The notes: generated by a model from the sequence alone, not told the origin. A DNA stretch of 64,000 nucleotides from Nageia nagi (GCA_050084985.1 JBITNC010000001.1:15190001-15254000); one strand, 5' to 3'; shown: positions 11,493-24,300, counted from the stretch's first letter. A program made the numbers and translations.

Positions 11493-12065
11493 TTATTTAG
11501 TGATCTTCATTAGATGAACATTATTGGTAACCTCATTTGGGACTTTGACATGCTTATTCTTGAAATGAAGTAGGATATTTGTGTAATATAAAGATATATA
11601 TCCTCCTAACTTGGCAGTAAACTCTCTAGACAAGTAGATTCTAAAAAGAGGTGGAAGATCAACTACAATAATATCTTGAATGACAAAAATATTAATGATT
11701 GCATTTAGAGTTATGGCAACTCCTTTGACCCTACCAATCAAATAAATTTGGGAAAAATCTAGTTGTATAAATCCATCAATGCATCAAGTTATGTATAATT
11801 TCATTTCATCTATAACAACTTTAGAAATGATAGTACTAGCAACTTTAGTATCAATTATACAATTGTTAACAACCCAACCTTCTAATCTAAGAGACATATA
11901 GAATGGTGGACATCTTCTTATACCTATTGGAACTGGATGGACATCATCAAAATTTATAAATACTACATTGTTCTCATTAGTCCTTTTCTTACTATTCTTT
12001 ATTTTCAAAGCTTCTTGCAAAAGATCAAGTTGACCCAGAATTCTCAATGCATCAAACATAGTCAT
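11493..12065 (-). pseudogene. Element B retropepsin (aspartic protease)
   Basis: Two adjoining open segments (12,065-11,784 and 11,741-11,493) make one protease domain. Pro-Pro-Phe-Tyr-Met-Ser-Leu-Arg leads to the active-site segment Ile-Ile-Asp-Thr-Lys-Val-Ala-Ser near 11,850, where Lys replaces the usual Gly. The second half has Asp-Leu-Pro-Pro-Leu-Phe and Leu-Ser-Arg-Glu-Phe, shared with element A at about 16,000. It would cut the Gag-Pol precursor. One stop and the Gly change disable it. Confidence 0.8.
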
Positions 12066-12069
12066 TTTT

Positions 12070-13627
12070 TAGGTGTTATTTTTAATTCTTCTACTATATT
12101 GTATGAAACATAAAGAGATGACTTACTTCTTTTACTGCGATGATAAGATCTAAATTGCTAAGTAGCCTTCTCCTTTTATTATTCAGTTATGAAAGGATAT
12201 TTTACTGGAGAAGTTCTCTCCCTCTTTGGGGCTTCATTTCTAGTCTAAGTAGGGTTTCTTATAGTAGGAGAAACATTACCCAGACCTTATGGAATTTGAC
12301 TTAGATGACTCAAAAGTTGTTTTTTTGGATTAGGTGGTTGAAATATTAGAGCCTTAGCTCTCTTTGGATTAGGTGCAATTGAAGTAGATGCCTTATTTAG
12401 CTAGAGTGACTTGGGCCTATTGTAGGGTTACTAAATTAAAAGCTATAGTTTGTACATAGTTTGCCTATTCTCCAGCATAACCTAGAATCCAAAAATTAAC
12501 CATGGTAACATTTGCAATAGGGTTTGATGTAGGATATACCATTTTGTTAGAATGTAAGCCCAAGTATTATTGTTTATAGATCACATAGGATTCTAGAAAA
12601 TGTAGATCAAAATAAGGAGGATACCATTTTGTAACACCCGAAGCATCACTTTCTATAGAACTAGCCATGATTGCATTATCTATAGCTTTGGGAGTAGGAG
12701 GTTGTTTTGGTTGGTTATTTCTAGGTTGGAATCTCAACTAATATTGATTATTATATCTTCTAAAATTCTATCCTTGATTCTAACTCTCTTGAAAAGTGAG
12801 CTTGTTTGTTAAGTTCATAATAGTTATCTCTAGTTGTCTTATCCTCTCATCCTCTTGTGAGTTTGAACTAGTACTTGTACTTGTTGATGCAAGAGCTGGT
12901 AAAGCTAGTACTTGGTTTTGAGTAATAGGTATAGGAGGAGGAGGTGGTAAAGCTAAAACTCCTGGATGAGAAATTGGTAGTGGAACTTACTTTGGAGGTA
13001 AATTAGTAAATAAAGGCATAATATATCTTGGTTACATTTTACCAAAAGACACCAAGGTATGCTCAATAGTTTTAGTTATCTAATAAACATTTAGGAAAGT
13101 ATCCCCACACATAACAATTAACACATTTAAATTTTAGTGAAATGATTTCCTATAGTATACCAAGGCTTGAGCATTTATTGGTCTGATCCTTACTAGAATG
13201 GAATTACAAGTTTTCTCAAATCTTATATTGAAATCATCCACAAAATCATGAGGATATCTTTTAAAACATGTTATTAAGGCTTAAAAAAGGTACTATCATC
13301 ATTATCTTCAATAAATATTTTTATTAAAACTTGACATAATTCTCCCCATGTATTTATAGACTAAGGAGTTAGGGTTCTAAACCATTCTACTAGTTTTCCT
13401 TCAAAAGAATGTGATAACAACCTAGTCATGATAGTTTCATCTATAATATCAAAACTTGATGCCAGGAGGGATACATCTTGATAATGCTCATAAGGAATTT
13501 TTGCTGACCCATCATACTTAGGCAAAACCTTAAATTTCACTTGGGGAATAGCTAGAGAATTAGCAAGAACTACTAATGGATGACTATTATTCTAAGCAGA
13601 AAAATATGTGGGGGTAGGTTGAGCCAT
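12070..13627 (-). pseudogene. gag: Element B gag
   Basis: The ATG at 13,627 (Met-Ala-Gln-Pro-Thr) matches the gag start of element A. The capsid-like part at about 13,540-13,270 is well preserved: Leu-Pro-Lys-Tyr-Asp-Gly-Ser-Ala, Pro-Tyr-Glu-His-Tyr, Ser-Phe-Glu-Gly-Lys-Leu-Val-Glu-Trp-Phe and Trp-Gly-Glu-Leu-Cys. After that the frame breaks repeatedly, with a Pro/Gln-rich tail reaching the protease. No clear zinc knuckle is left. Confidence 0.75.
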
Positions 13628-13976
13628 GTTTAGATCAACTATGTCAAATGAAGGATTTTGCTGGACAGAGTCAAATATAGTATATAATGGAATAGCTATT
13701 AGGGGAATTTATGGGGATAGAGTTTGATAAATATTTCACCTATCCTCCTTTGAGGAAGTGATAGCTCTTGAAATCTAGGCTATCGAGAAGAATTTTTACC
13801 ACTACTTCTAGTAAATCTATGAATTCGAATTGCTAGCATTCAAAAAAATGATTGGTATGATAGTAGAGTCATCAATAAGGTCTAATAAACCTTATAATAG
13901 TTAAATAACAAGGGTTATAACCTACCATACATAGCTATCTATCCTATTCATGTCTAAATGATTTAGATCTTTACTT

Positions 13977-13996
13977 GAGTCCCATCGGGTGTGCCA
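13977..13996 (-). other. Element B candidate primer-binding site
   Basis: Read on the - strand this begins TGGCACACCCGATGGGACTC, with the TGG that pairs with the CCA end of a tRNA. It lies 18 bases inside the LTR end, farther than usual. I cannot say which tRNA it matches; Ogre-type elements are reported to use tRNA-Arg. Confidence 0.5.
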
Positions 13997-14014
13997 AAAA
14001 TGAATGTAAACTAT

Positions 14015-15828
14015 TGTTGATCAAGATAATATAACCTAAGGGTTTGGTGTGGCAAGTTCTCCATTGCATAATAATATAAGGGTTCTTAAAATAGAAGAAG
14101 TGGTGGGACAATGAGATCATGGGGTTTTCTACTCAATCTTTGGGTTATAGGTTGGTTCCTATTTATGAAAAAGGTTGAAACTAACAAGAAAGAGATAAAA
14201 ACCTAAACTATTAAATAGGAAAATGTGAAGAATATAAAAACAAACTAAACTAATCAGCCCAAGCATCAATTCTTAGGAAGTAATCCATATCCAATACTAA
14301 GGATATATCAGGTACCTCACTCTTGGGGTCTCAAAATTGTAATACATAACCACAACTTCAAAAAAAGCTTCATATATAACAATAACAAAATGAAATAACA
14401 ACCATATAATGCGAAGGGAAAAATACCATAATATTTCATTATCATATATGAAAAGAGTTCTTACAATGGGTAACTTTGCTAAAATGTTTGACCTTTTGGA
14501 CCTCTAATAGTCCATTATTTAATGTTTTATTTACAATGGGTTGTTGTCCACCATTAAATACTATAACTACCTCTTTGTCTAAGAACAACATAGACTTAAA
14601 TATTTACATGTAAAAGAGAATCTATAACTATAACTAATTATGGATTATGGTTTCAATGCAACATTGATTCTTGGAATCTATAGACCTTCAATCATGTACC
14701 TATCCAGCCATAATTAGTCATCCTTTATCTCTTGATCATGGCGCATTTGAATTTTTGTAGAATTTATGATGTATGGTTCATCATCTCTATATGTACAATC
14801 AAGTTGCTTCATTAGTTGGAGACCTACCAACCCTCTATGATCATTAAATGCTTCTTTTGTAATTCTGGTTTTGAATACTATAAGGGTGAAGGAAGATATA
14901 ACCATTCAAAACTAAGAGTGAACCACTACTACCACAAGAAAATGAGTTGTAGTTGACACATTAGAAGAGTCTCGAGGATCACACACTCTTGATTAAGTGG
15001 ACTTGAGTGTTCACCTCCTATTATAGTATTTACTTATCCCTAGCAACTCTTGTTATGCTTTAGCAAGGATTGATGAATACCTATGGAACTTATCACCCAT
15101 CGATTTCTCCTAAAAAGTGTGATATCATTGCTCAAAACTAGTGGGATCTTTTGAATGTAGAGTTGTGAATATCTCCCTCCTTGATAAGGAACACTTGCTA
15201 ACTAAATCATCTGGAGCCTACTAATTTTTTCCTAAAGGTATGATTTCACTATTGGATTTTCATGGGCCTTACTTCACTTTACTCTTGTGATAACATTACC
15301 TGCTACATGACTTAACCTAAACTAACAACTATGTACAATAGGGCCTAAAAATAACCCACAGACTATACAAGACTAAAACTTAAGTATTGGAATCAAGATA
15401 GGGCTTGAACTAGACCTAAACAAATCTTGAAAATGACTTAGCCAATTTTACAAAATGGACACTCTTCAGTTTATGAATTATACACATATCTCGGACATGA
15501 CTCATTCAACTATGTACAAACAACACCTGCCTTGAAACAAAATCATGGTTTTGAATGACTTTTTATAGACTAATACCTATTAATATGAACATGACCCAAA
15601 AATATCTTAAACAAAACCAAGCCATAGCTAAGTGTATATATACACAAGATTCTTGAGCAAAGACTAAGTATATACAATTTTATATTGAAGATTGGATCTA
15701 TACAAGTATTTACAATTGAAATAAAAGGAATTAAGAAGAAGGAATTATAGCAGTTTTAAGGAAAAAATGAAATAATAATGAATGTAAAGAATATTACCCT
15801 TTCAAAGTGTAATTCTACAAGAATAACA
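14015..15828 (-). repeat. Element B 5' LTR
   Basis: About 1,814 bp, TGTTGATC to AATAACA on the + strand. It is a direct repeat of 1,820-3,654. The 63-codon frame at 14,905-14,714 (-) is the counterpart of 2,714-2,523. The right end abuts the target duplication GTTGC and then the resumed protease of element A. Confidence 0.9.
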
Positions 15829-15833
15829 GTTGC
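15829..15833. repeat. Right target-site duplication of element B
   Basis: GTTGC, differing by one base from GTTGT at 1,815-1,819. The coding frame of element A resumes here with Val-Ala-Ser-Ile, matching Val-Ala-Ser-Thr in the element B protease. Confidence 0.8.
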
Positions 15834-16310
15834 TAGCATTATAATGCCTAAAACCATAGATGAAGAAATAAACTTATGTTATACAAAATATGTGGAATAT
15901 AGTTTACAACTAGATTCAATATCTGTAGATGTTTTTGGATGTATCAAATTATGAATATGGATTTGAAACATTTTCTCAAATTTTAGTTCCTCAAAATATC
16001 ATTGTGGTGGATTTACCGCATTTGTCTGGCCTTTTTCTCTCTAGAGAGTTCATTATAAAACTAGGAGAATTCCTAGCTCTAGATTATACGTATTTAAAAA
16101 TCCCATTTGAGGATAATAGAGTCAAGATTACTAATGAAGGAACAACCCTTGTTCACCTCAAAATAATACCTATGGATAATTCAATTAATGTGTCAAATAA
16201 TATGGAAATTATTCAAGTAGATTTATTAAGGGAATCTTTAACTACTATTGAAATTCTTCCCCCTAAAGATATTAGTTATATAATAGATGCTAGGATTGAA
16301 AACTATTGAT
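15829..16310 (+). pseudogene. Element A retropepsin, C-terminal part
   Basis: After Val-Ala-Ser-Ile this continues the protease begun at 1,531. An open frame of 126 codons (15,929-16,309) carries Val-Asp-Leu-Pro-His-Leu and Leu-Ser-Arg-Glu-Phe-Ile, which align with element B at about 11,660-11,620. The segment after about 16,200 (Leu-Leu-Arg-Glu-Ser-Leu) is a linker to the RNase H domain. Confidence 0.75.
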
Positions 16311-16359
16311 TGCATGAAAATTTTTAAATCATTTCTATATCTGAGTAAAAGGAAAAAAA

Positions 16360-16800
16360 TATTTGGAGTTTGTATTTTGATGTTGTAAGATGCAAATATG
16401 GAGTTGGAGCTAGTATAGTATTCAAAATTCCTAAAGGAGGTTACAAAATATTTTCTTATAGACTGGCCTCAGCTTGCCCTAATAATGCAGTTGAATATAA
16501 GGCTCTTTTCCTTAGAATGACTAAGCTACCAAAATGGGAATAAGATGCTTAAAAATATATGATGATTCTAAACTTGTTATAAGACAAGTCACAAACAAAT
16601 TCATTATAAAACATTATTATCTGAATTCTTACAGGAATAAAGTATGGGACTTGATTGAGTATTTCATTGCTATAAACCTCATAGTTATCCCTATAAAATA
16701 TAATCAAATTGTTGATGCTTTAGCTAGAAGAGGAGAAATATTTAATCTTTCTCATTACATAAAAGGTACTAGAGGAGTCAAGGTAAATAGTAGCCTTTAA
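16360..16800 (+). pseudogene. Element A archaeal-like RNase H, upstream of the reverse transcriptase
   Basis: It starts with Trp-Ser-Leu-Tyr-Phe-Asp at about 16,364, then Gly-Val-Gly-Ala-Ser-Ile, then Cys-Pro-Asn-Asn-Ala-Val-Glu-Tyr (about 16,475-16,500). A one-base shift near 16,525 moves the frame into 16,534-16,800, with Tyr-Asp-Asp-Ser-Lys-Leu, Val-Trp-Asp-Leu-Ile, Ile-Pro-Ile and Val-Asp-Ala-Leu-Ala-Arg. All four acidic positions of the family are visible if the shift is allowed for. Its position between protease and reverse transcriptase is the same as in element B. Confidence 0.8.
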
Positions 16801-17179
16801 TGCCATACATGGAAAATTATTAGCAAGTTTTCGATTCTAATGAATAGGTACTTAACTTTCTTATTGACGAGACTATAAATCATATGGTGAGAACTCAAGA
16901 CCTACCAAAATATTTCCAAGAATCAAATAATATTCAACTTAAAATTAATTATATTCATAAAGGATTGATATCTTTTTAAATATTATTTTATTCATATGAT
17001 ATATGTGTTCATTGTGTTGCAAAAATGCTTTTATTCCAAAAGTTTTCTTACAAATAAATAGAGATTGATGTTGGAAAGAAAATAAAAAATTAGTTCATAA
17101 TGTACACCATAGGAGAAAGTTTTAGTATTGCAGTTATAGAAGGAGTTTACAGATATCATTTCATGGACATATGACAATC

Positions 17180-17940
17180 TTAATACTTATGACCAAAATA
17201 TTATTCAGCATATAATAGAATTTGTTCTATGTTCTAAACCATATAGGAAAAAGTAGAGACCAGTCAACCCCAAAATAGAAGAAGCTATGAAGAAGGAACT
17301 CTTAAAGTTACTTGATGAAAAGATTATTTATTCTATCAAATATTCAACTTGGGTTGCTTATCTAGTCCCTATTAGGAAGATAGTTATGCTCTTCCTCCTA
17401 TGGAACAAATATTATAGATAGTTGCAGGAGCCTATTGCTTTTCAATGATCGATGGATTTTTTGGCTTCAATAAAATATGGGTTAAATATGAAGATCAACA
17501 CAAAATATCATTTACCACCAAATGGGGGTCTTTTCCTTTTCAAAGAATGCCATTTGGATTATCTAATGCTGGAGAAAATTTTAAAAGAGCAATGGAACAT
17601 GCATTTGTTGAGTTGATATATAATATCATTTTGGTTTATTTAGATGATATTACTATATTTTCTAAAGCCACAATTGATAATGTAGATTATATTTGGTAGG
17701 TATTTGAAAAATACAGATAGTTTGGGATATTAATAAATCTAAAGAAATCAATATTTATGGTTAATCAAGGAAAATTGCTAGAGAATATAGTGTTTGAAGA
17801 AGGATTTTCCATTGATATATAAAAGTTAAAGAAATAGAAGAAATTCTTTTGCCTTTTAATAAGAAAGCCTTATAATCATTTTTAGGAAAAATCAAAATTT
17901 TCAAGAAATTTATTAATAATTTTGCAAGAATTGTTGCACC
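17180..17940 (+). pseudogene. Element A reverse transcriptase
   Basis: Val-Asn-Pro-Lys-Ile-Glu-Glu-Ala and Lys-Glu-Leu-Leu-Lys-Leu-Leu lie at 17,262-17,320. At about 17,380 the text jumps from Ile-Arg-Lys to the Leu-Pro-Pro-Met-Glu block. Compared with element B, about 75 bases encoding the Asp-Phe-Lys-Asn-Leu-Asn block have been lost. The open frame 17,445-17,699 holds Phe-Ser-Met-Ile-Asp-Gly (just upstream), Arg-Met-Pro-Phe-Gly-Leu-Ser-Asn-Ala and the catalytic Tyr-Leu-Asp-Asp at about 17,637-17,648. The thumb block is readable to 17,940 with frameshifts. Confidence 0.9.
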
Positions 17941-17959
17941 TACGAATATAATTTTTTAA

Positions 17960-18610
17960 AAATATGCATAATTATCTTGGTCTGAAGAAGCAAAAAAAGC
18001 TTTTCAAAATATAAAAAGGCTATTTTCAAAGCACCTATATTGAAAAATCTAGATTTTTCTAACTATTTCATCATGTATGCACATGGTGTTGACAAATCCT
18101 AGTAGCAGTACTTGCATAAAAGGATGAAAAGAAAGAAGAATAGCATATTACTTTATATAGCCAAATACTTCATGAACATGAATAAACATATACATTTATA
18201 TAAAATAAGTCTTTGCAATTATGAAGGGCTTAGAGAAATTTAGACATTATGTAACTCAAAGAAAAATTCTAGTTTATACTATTCATCCTGATGTTAGAAG
18301 TTATCTAATACATGAAGAAGAATTGGAAGAAGGAAAAGTTGGGTGGGCTACTAGAATTTTAGTATTTGATGTTGAAATCAAGCCAACCAAGTTGGTAAAA
18401 GGAAGGGAATTGTGTGAAAATATAGCTATGGCTTCTCAAGTTATGGCAATCATTGAAGAAGAAAAACCACAACATAACCTGGAAACATATTGGATCAAAC
18501 AACTATGTAGCTATTATACAACCAAGAAATACCCTAAAACTATGGATAAGTCACAAAAAAGGATATTCAATATTCAAGCACTCAATTATACAATGATAGA
18601 TGATTGGTTG
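17960..18610 (+). pseudogene. Element A classical RNase H and connection
   Basis: Leu-Ser-Trp-Ser-Glu-Glu (about 17,975) marks the entry. The open frame 18,221-18,613 has Leu-Glu-Lys-Phe-Arg-His-Tyr-Val, Leu-Val-Tyr-Thr-Ile-His-Pro-Asp-Val and Glu-Ile-Lys-Pro-Thr-Lys-Leu-Val-Lys-Gly, the exit motif of Tat/Athila pol, then an acidic linker to integrase. The N-terminal half is broken. Confidence 0.75.
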
Positions 18611-18639
18611 TAGTGAATGAATTTTTAAGGAACCTTATT

Positions 18640-19725
18640 AAGATATGTATCCTAGGATGAATCATAAAGAATATTACATGAATTTCACTATAGATTTTAT
18701 ATAGGATATTTCTCTAGACAAACAAAAACTACAAAAATTATACAAGTTGGCTATTATTGGTCAACTATATTCAAATATTCATTGAAGATCTCTTAGGAAT
18801 ACAAAAAGTGTAACAAATTTATGGGAAGAAGAAGAAAAGTATTATGGAAGAACCATTTCAACAATGGGGATTGGATTTTATTAGGTATATAAATTCAAAT
18901 TCCTTAGGTAGACACAAATTTATCCTCACAAATACTAATTATTTTACAAGATGGGTTGAAGTAATACCATGCAAAAATGTTGATCAAGAATCAATGATAT
19001 GTCTACTACAAAGGCTGATTACTAGATTCAAGATTCCCTAAATAATTATCTCACATAAAGACCTAATCTTTTTAGGAGAATTTTTTTTAGAATTTTTCTC
19101 TCTATATGGCATATACTGAAAAGCCTCTTCCAACTACTATCATTAAGAAAATGGTTTAGTTGAATCCACCAACAAAAATCTCATAATAATTATCAGATGA
19201 TAGAAGGTGATCAAAGGCAATGGCACAATAAGTTGTAACTAGCACTATGGGTAGATAGAATTAGTGTAAAAATAGCAATCAAAACATATCCTTACACATT
19301 AGTGTATGGCATAAGAATTGTGTTTCCTATCCATCTGGAGTTACCTACAATGTAAATGTTAAAATAATTATAATATATAGAGTTGGAACCATTGCAAATA
19401 TAGTTTAATTAGTTGTTAACAACTAAAATAAGAATAGGAAAAAGCATATAAAGAATTTTAGTACAAAAAAAAAATTAGTGAAGAAATGGTTTGGCAAGAA
19501 AAATTCTTCCTAGGTATCTTTTAAAGTGGGTGACTTGGTATTAAAATGGGGCAGGGATCGAGCAAAACCTAGAAAACACCAAAAGTTCAATTTATGTTGG
19601 TTTGGGCCCTATGTAATAACTCATATCTTAGAAACTAATGCATTCAACCTAAGTGATCTCTCTAAAATCCAAGAGCTACCCATCCCAGTGAATGGGATCC
19701 ACTTGAAACATTATCATGTAAGTTA
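18640..19725 (+). pseudogene. Element A integrase
   Basis: The zinc region is degenerate at 18,640-18,830. The core opens at 18,844 with Glu-Glu-Pro-Phe-Gln-Gln-Trp-Gly-Leu-Asp-Phe, so the first catalytic Asp is kept. The Trp-Val-Glu-Val-Ile-Pro-Cys block follows, and the frame breaks near 19,040 before the second Asp. The tail at 19,526-19,726 is clean: Asp-Leu-Val-Leu-Lys-Trp-Gly, Trp-Phe-Gly-Pro-Tyr-Val-Ile (GPY/F-type module) and Pro-Ile-Pro-Val-Asn-Gly, then a stop at 19,724. There is no chromodomain, in line with the Tat group. Confidence 0.85.
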
Positions 19726-19739
19726 AAAATATCTGCTAA

Positions 19740-21320
19740 TGCATGTACAATAGTGTTGTAAATAGGCATGTTGTAGGATTAATAAGTAGGATTAATTCAA
19801 AGTGCACATACAATGTCTTGTTTTGTGTTCTAAATAATAGGAAGTAGATTTTAGCAGCATCCCAATATAGTGAAGAAATATTAACCCTCCATTTTGTGAC
19901 ACGTCATTTAGATCGATAAGTTTTAGAAGATTATTAAGCCTAAAAATCATTGTTAACGACACAAATTGTAATATACCTTTTTTTATGTTTTCCCCATTTC
20001 ACCTATGATAAATGGGAATATTAATTTAAGTGTGATTTTATCTATTTTTGTAGGATTTAGCAAAATGATGTAAACTCCACTAGGAGAGTTAGTTAAAAGC
20101 TCTAATTATGGAATAAATAGCCCTTTTATTTATTTGTTGCATTTAGTTAAGTACTTAAAATGCCAATAATGATGTATTTGTAATACCAAGGCAATTATAT
20201 TTATAAATGCAATATTTGTATCTCTAAAAGAGGTGTTGCATATTTTTAGCCTTAACAATTGTAATATTGGCATTAAATGTATCTCTAGTCATTAGTTTTA
20301 CCCTCTTCAAGGTAGAGCATCCCCCTATGTGATGGCATCAACTATGAGACATCATTAAGAGCTACAAGGTTGGATGTGGCACTAAAAATAAGCATTTGGA
20401 ATTCCAAGGTAAGTGGATGGCTCCCATGTATGGACATTGGAAATGTGTGCATCCCAAGATCCCATGTCACCCCTCCTTGGCACTTGGACCCTAGCATTGA
20501 TCCTAAGGTACAATGACATCACCCCCTCTTGGATATTGCATTCATGGATCATTGGATGTGATCACACTTATCCCAAGGCTCTTCATCTTATACTTTGTAA
20601 ACATGAGCATATGGATCACATATCTCCATTTTTGAATAATCTCAATGCAATATTAGAAGAGAGATTACATAACATATAAAATGAGGACTCTTGGACATTT
20701 TAAAATATGAAACTATTGATTATTAAACCCATTTTATCATATTGATTATGAGAAATCTATTTATACAACTTTTAGGGACACTTGCATTTGAGATCTTGAG
20801 GTGATAGGAAGCTAGCCTCAAGCTTACTCCAACATTCTTAAGAGGAACACTATTAGTTCCACCACAAAGTTGTGGGGAAGTCTTGGACTTGGCCTTACTA
20901 TTGCTATGATTAGTGAAGCCTTGGAGCTATCCAACATAAAATTATTGGAGGAAGTCTCAGTACAAACTCCTTAGGTCAAAAATATTGTAATTATGTTACT
21001 CTCTTGTTATATCAAATACAATTAAATTATTGTTATCTCAATTTGTTGTTGTCTCATTATGCTTGTACGTTGGTATTGGAGTGATATTTTCATAGCATAA
21101 AATCTATCTTTTCTTTCCTATTGCAACACTGGGATTCTGGAGATATTTTTGTGTATTGAATTTATTTAATTGCCAAATTAGCTAAATTTTGGGTTTATTT
21201 ATATATTTTGATCTTTTTTGGATAATTTTGAAGCTATAAGGAAAACATACCTCTCCTAGGACATATTTGAGCATGATCTATCGGTTTGGGACCATCACAC
21301 AAATCTAGAAAATAAATAGG
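19740..21320 (+). other. Non-coding stretch between integrase and extra tract of element A
   Basis: I see no coding tract here. The part from 20,280 to 20,680 is richer in G and C than its surroundings. TGGTATTGGAG at 21,071 resembles the initiator-Met primer-binding site, and there are TATA-like words near 20,750. A solo LTR or element remnant inserted between the two genes would explain this, since element B has only about 110 bases in the same interval. No partner repeat is present in the window. Confidence 0.35.
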
Positions 21321-24300
21321 TTGAGTCCACTAGCATGTAAGTTCTAAAAAATACAATATTCAAACAAGTTGAAAATCCAAGAATTTTACATCAAGTATTG
21401 AAGAATGTCTACACAAAACCCAAAAGTCATATAAATTAAGAGTGAGCTAAGAAAATAGATTGAATAAGAGGACATGGATCAATCTACAGAGGGAATGGGA
21501 AATATTTCAAATGTCTAGAAAGATCATGCCCATCAAAGGGAGAAAGAGTTATCTAATGGATTAACATGGATGGAGAACTATAAGAGAGATAAATTAGATA
21601 CCTAGAGAATGGACCCAAGTAACCCATACTATATGATGTATGGAAAGATGAAAGCAAATTCCAAACAACATTCTTTCATCATTGTACATTCATGCTTGGC
21701 AAATTATGTGTCATTCCAAACTTTCAATTTCCTAGAGCTCATAAAACTAATGGGGGAGAGAATGAGACTCAATACCACTCATATTATGGGATACTTTAAA
21801 CATGGTGATAAGTAGTTCATTAACTACTCTTGGGATGCTATCAATGAGCCCTTCTTTGTACCAAAAAGTTATACAAAGCAAGAATTGAAAATGGTCAAAC
21901 TAAGAGCCAAAATTGATATATGTATCATAGTTGATTATGATATGATCCTAGAATTTTGACAAGAACAATATCAAGAATTGGTCAAGGTAATTATGGAAAA
22001 TGTGGAAGTTGCATACCTAAGAATCTAGGAGGTATTGGTAGCATTATCTATTGTAATGAGAAAGGAGTCAAAAACATGGGTAGACCAAGCTATACTCTCA
22101 CTCACTTGGATAGTGTAGATTATGTAGCTTTGATTAGGAAAGAATAATATCATAAGGAATTCATTATCAAGTCTCAAGGTTAGATAAGGGAGGAGAATTT
22201 AGGTACTCAACGTACCTAGTTTGGTTGGCATTGTATCAGAATTTGGTTGTATTTACAAAGATGGAATTAAATCATAAATCATTGGGATAGGGAATAGATT
22301 TTAGATTTCATATGCTAAGGAATAACAACAATATATCCTATTATGAATTCATATAATTATTCTATGCCTTGGCATGTGAAGCACTAGTTGGATCACCACC
22401 CTGAATATTGGATAAAGTAGGCAAATTATTTCTCCAAAATAAAGGAATTGAAGTGGGGATTGGTACTTCATGAATGATAGAACTATTATCTTGATATATG
22501 GGTTTTCCTCTACTTCATTAATTATTTCCAAGTTTGTTATAACATAAATTTATGTGCTATAATGCAAAAGATAAATTGATATATGGGAAGTACCCTAGGG
22601 ATCCTCTAGGTATTTGAAAGGATTTTTGAAATATCCTCGTACAATATTGATGATGAATTTAGAAATAATGGGTTAGGTCCATAAGAAAATAGAGGAATAT
22701 TTAGTTCAAGAGTATCAATTACAAATAATAGATATTACATACTCATGTTATGATAGGCTTAGTATTATTACTCCAGTAGTTGTGAGCAACATGAAGCCTC
22801 CCAAATTCAACCATGAAATGAGGCCATACTCATAATAATTTGTAAATATAGTAGAAGAATAGGCTAAAAGAGCTAAATAATTTTATTTTAATCTAGTCAC
22901 CAAACCATGGATGAAGTTAGACAAATACCCATGAAAAAAGCTATGGATAAATAATAGGAAATATTTTGTGCTTGCCAAAACTCTATTAGACCAACTAGAA
23001 GAACTTGGATGTACCTCTACATAGAAACTCTACTTTGCAGGCTTTCATTATGAAGCATGTTCTTAAAAGAACCCAAAATCTATAAAATTTGATTAATTTG
23101 TAGGAGATGAAATGTAGGATGTAGTATATGATGCAAATCTAATGGATGATGTTGTGCTAAGTGGAATTCGTGAGGAGTCTAAAGAAGAAGAAGAGGAATA
23201 AGAAGAACAATCAGTAGCTAAAAAAGAAAAAGTTTGAGATCAGCAATTCTAGGAAGTGGATTCCAATGTAGGATGAAGGAAGATAAGTTATAAATAAAAT
23301 ATCATTGTAGATCCAATATATAGAAGGAAGAATAAAATAAATTTCCCCAAGATTAGGAACTAAAACACTTAGAGGATCAAACCAATAGGGGAAGAGGTAG
23401 ATAGATACAGGAAATCCAAGCCCATAAAAGGCTAGGGGAAGATAAGAGATCGACCATACCAAACCAATAAACATAAGAATTTACAAAAATCAAGGTCAAG
23501 CTTTAGGATTGGAACAAACTCAAGTTTTAGAAATTAATGTACCTTCACCACTTAGATTGAAAATGTAGGGACCAATAGCATCCATATCAAGAGATATACA
23601 AGGATAACAAGAGAATGCATATGGTGAAAAGCCATGGAAGAAAATAAAATAAATCATAGGAGAATAAGATGAAGGATAAAAGAATAACAACTCTAATAGC
23701 CCAATAGATCAAGGCACCAATCAAGGACTAGAATAATAATCCATAACATAAAGAAAGTAATAAAAGAACTGCAAAAGCTAGTGATAGGGAGTTCTTCAAA
23801 GTAAAAATCAGAGCTTTTGAGTCTCAAAAAATGGTTGGTATTGCATCAAAAAAGTATGGGAGATATAATGGCCATGTTTACAAAGATAACAAAAATATTC
23901 AATTGGTCAAATAGAATCACATAAAAGCCAAAGTTGCCTAAATATCAAGTTCACATAATGACTAGTTTAAGTGAAGGAGTGATACTAGATACAAATGGAA
24001 ATCATGCCAATTCAAGGCACCCTTATGGAGAAGCAACTATAGCCAACCATAATTTAGGATCACATGGAAAAAGCTCTTGCTTATGAAAAAAGAGCATATT
24101 TTGGTGCTAACAATTAATAGAATGGGAAAAAACTTGGAGAAGGTAGAGGCTGTAGTTGCCTCTCTAACTAAAAAGTTAGATAGAAAAAAGGAAGAGAACA
24201 AAAATATTGATGAAAAGAATGAAGGCTCTAGAATTTGGAAATATGAGCCTTAGATAAAAACTAAATACTATCGACCAAGATAGGTAGATAAAGTTGAAAA

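Larger units (their letters stand above)
1820..15828 (-). mobile_element. Element B: full-length, nested Tat-like Ty3/gypsy element
   Basis: This is a complete but dead LTR retrotransposon of about 14.0 kb on the - strand, inserted in the protease gene of element A. The order in element sense is: 5' LTR (14,015-15,828), PBS, gag, protease, archaeal-like RNase H, reverse transcriptase, classical RNase H, integrase, a 4.2-kb extra coding tract, and 3' LTR (1,820-3,654). Both ends carry TG...CA and a 5-bp target duplication with one mismatch. By eye the LTRs agree at very roughly 85-90%, which marks an old insertion. Confidence 0.9.
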
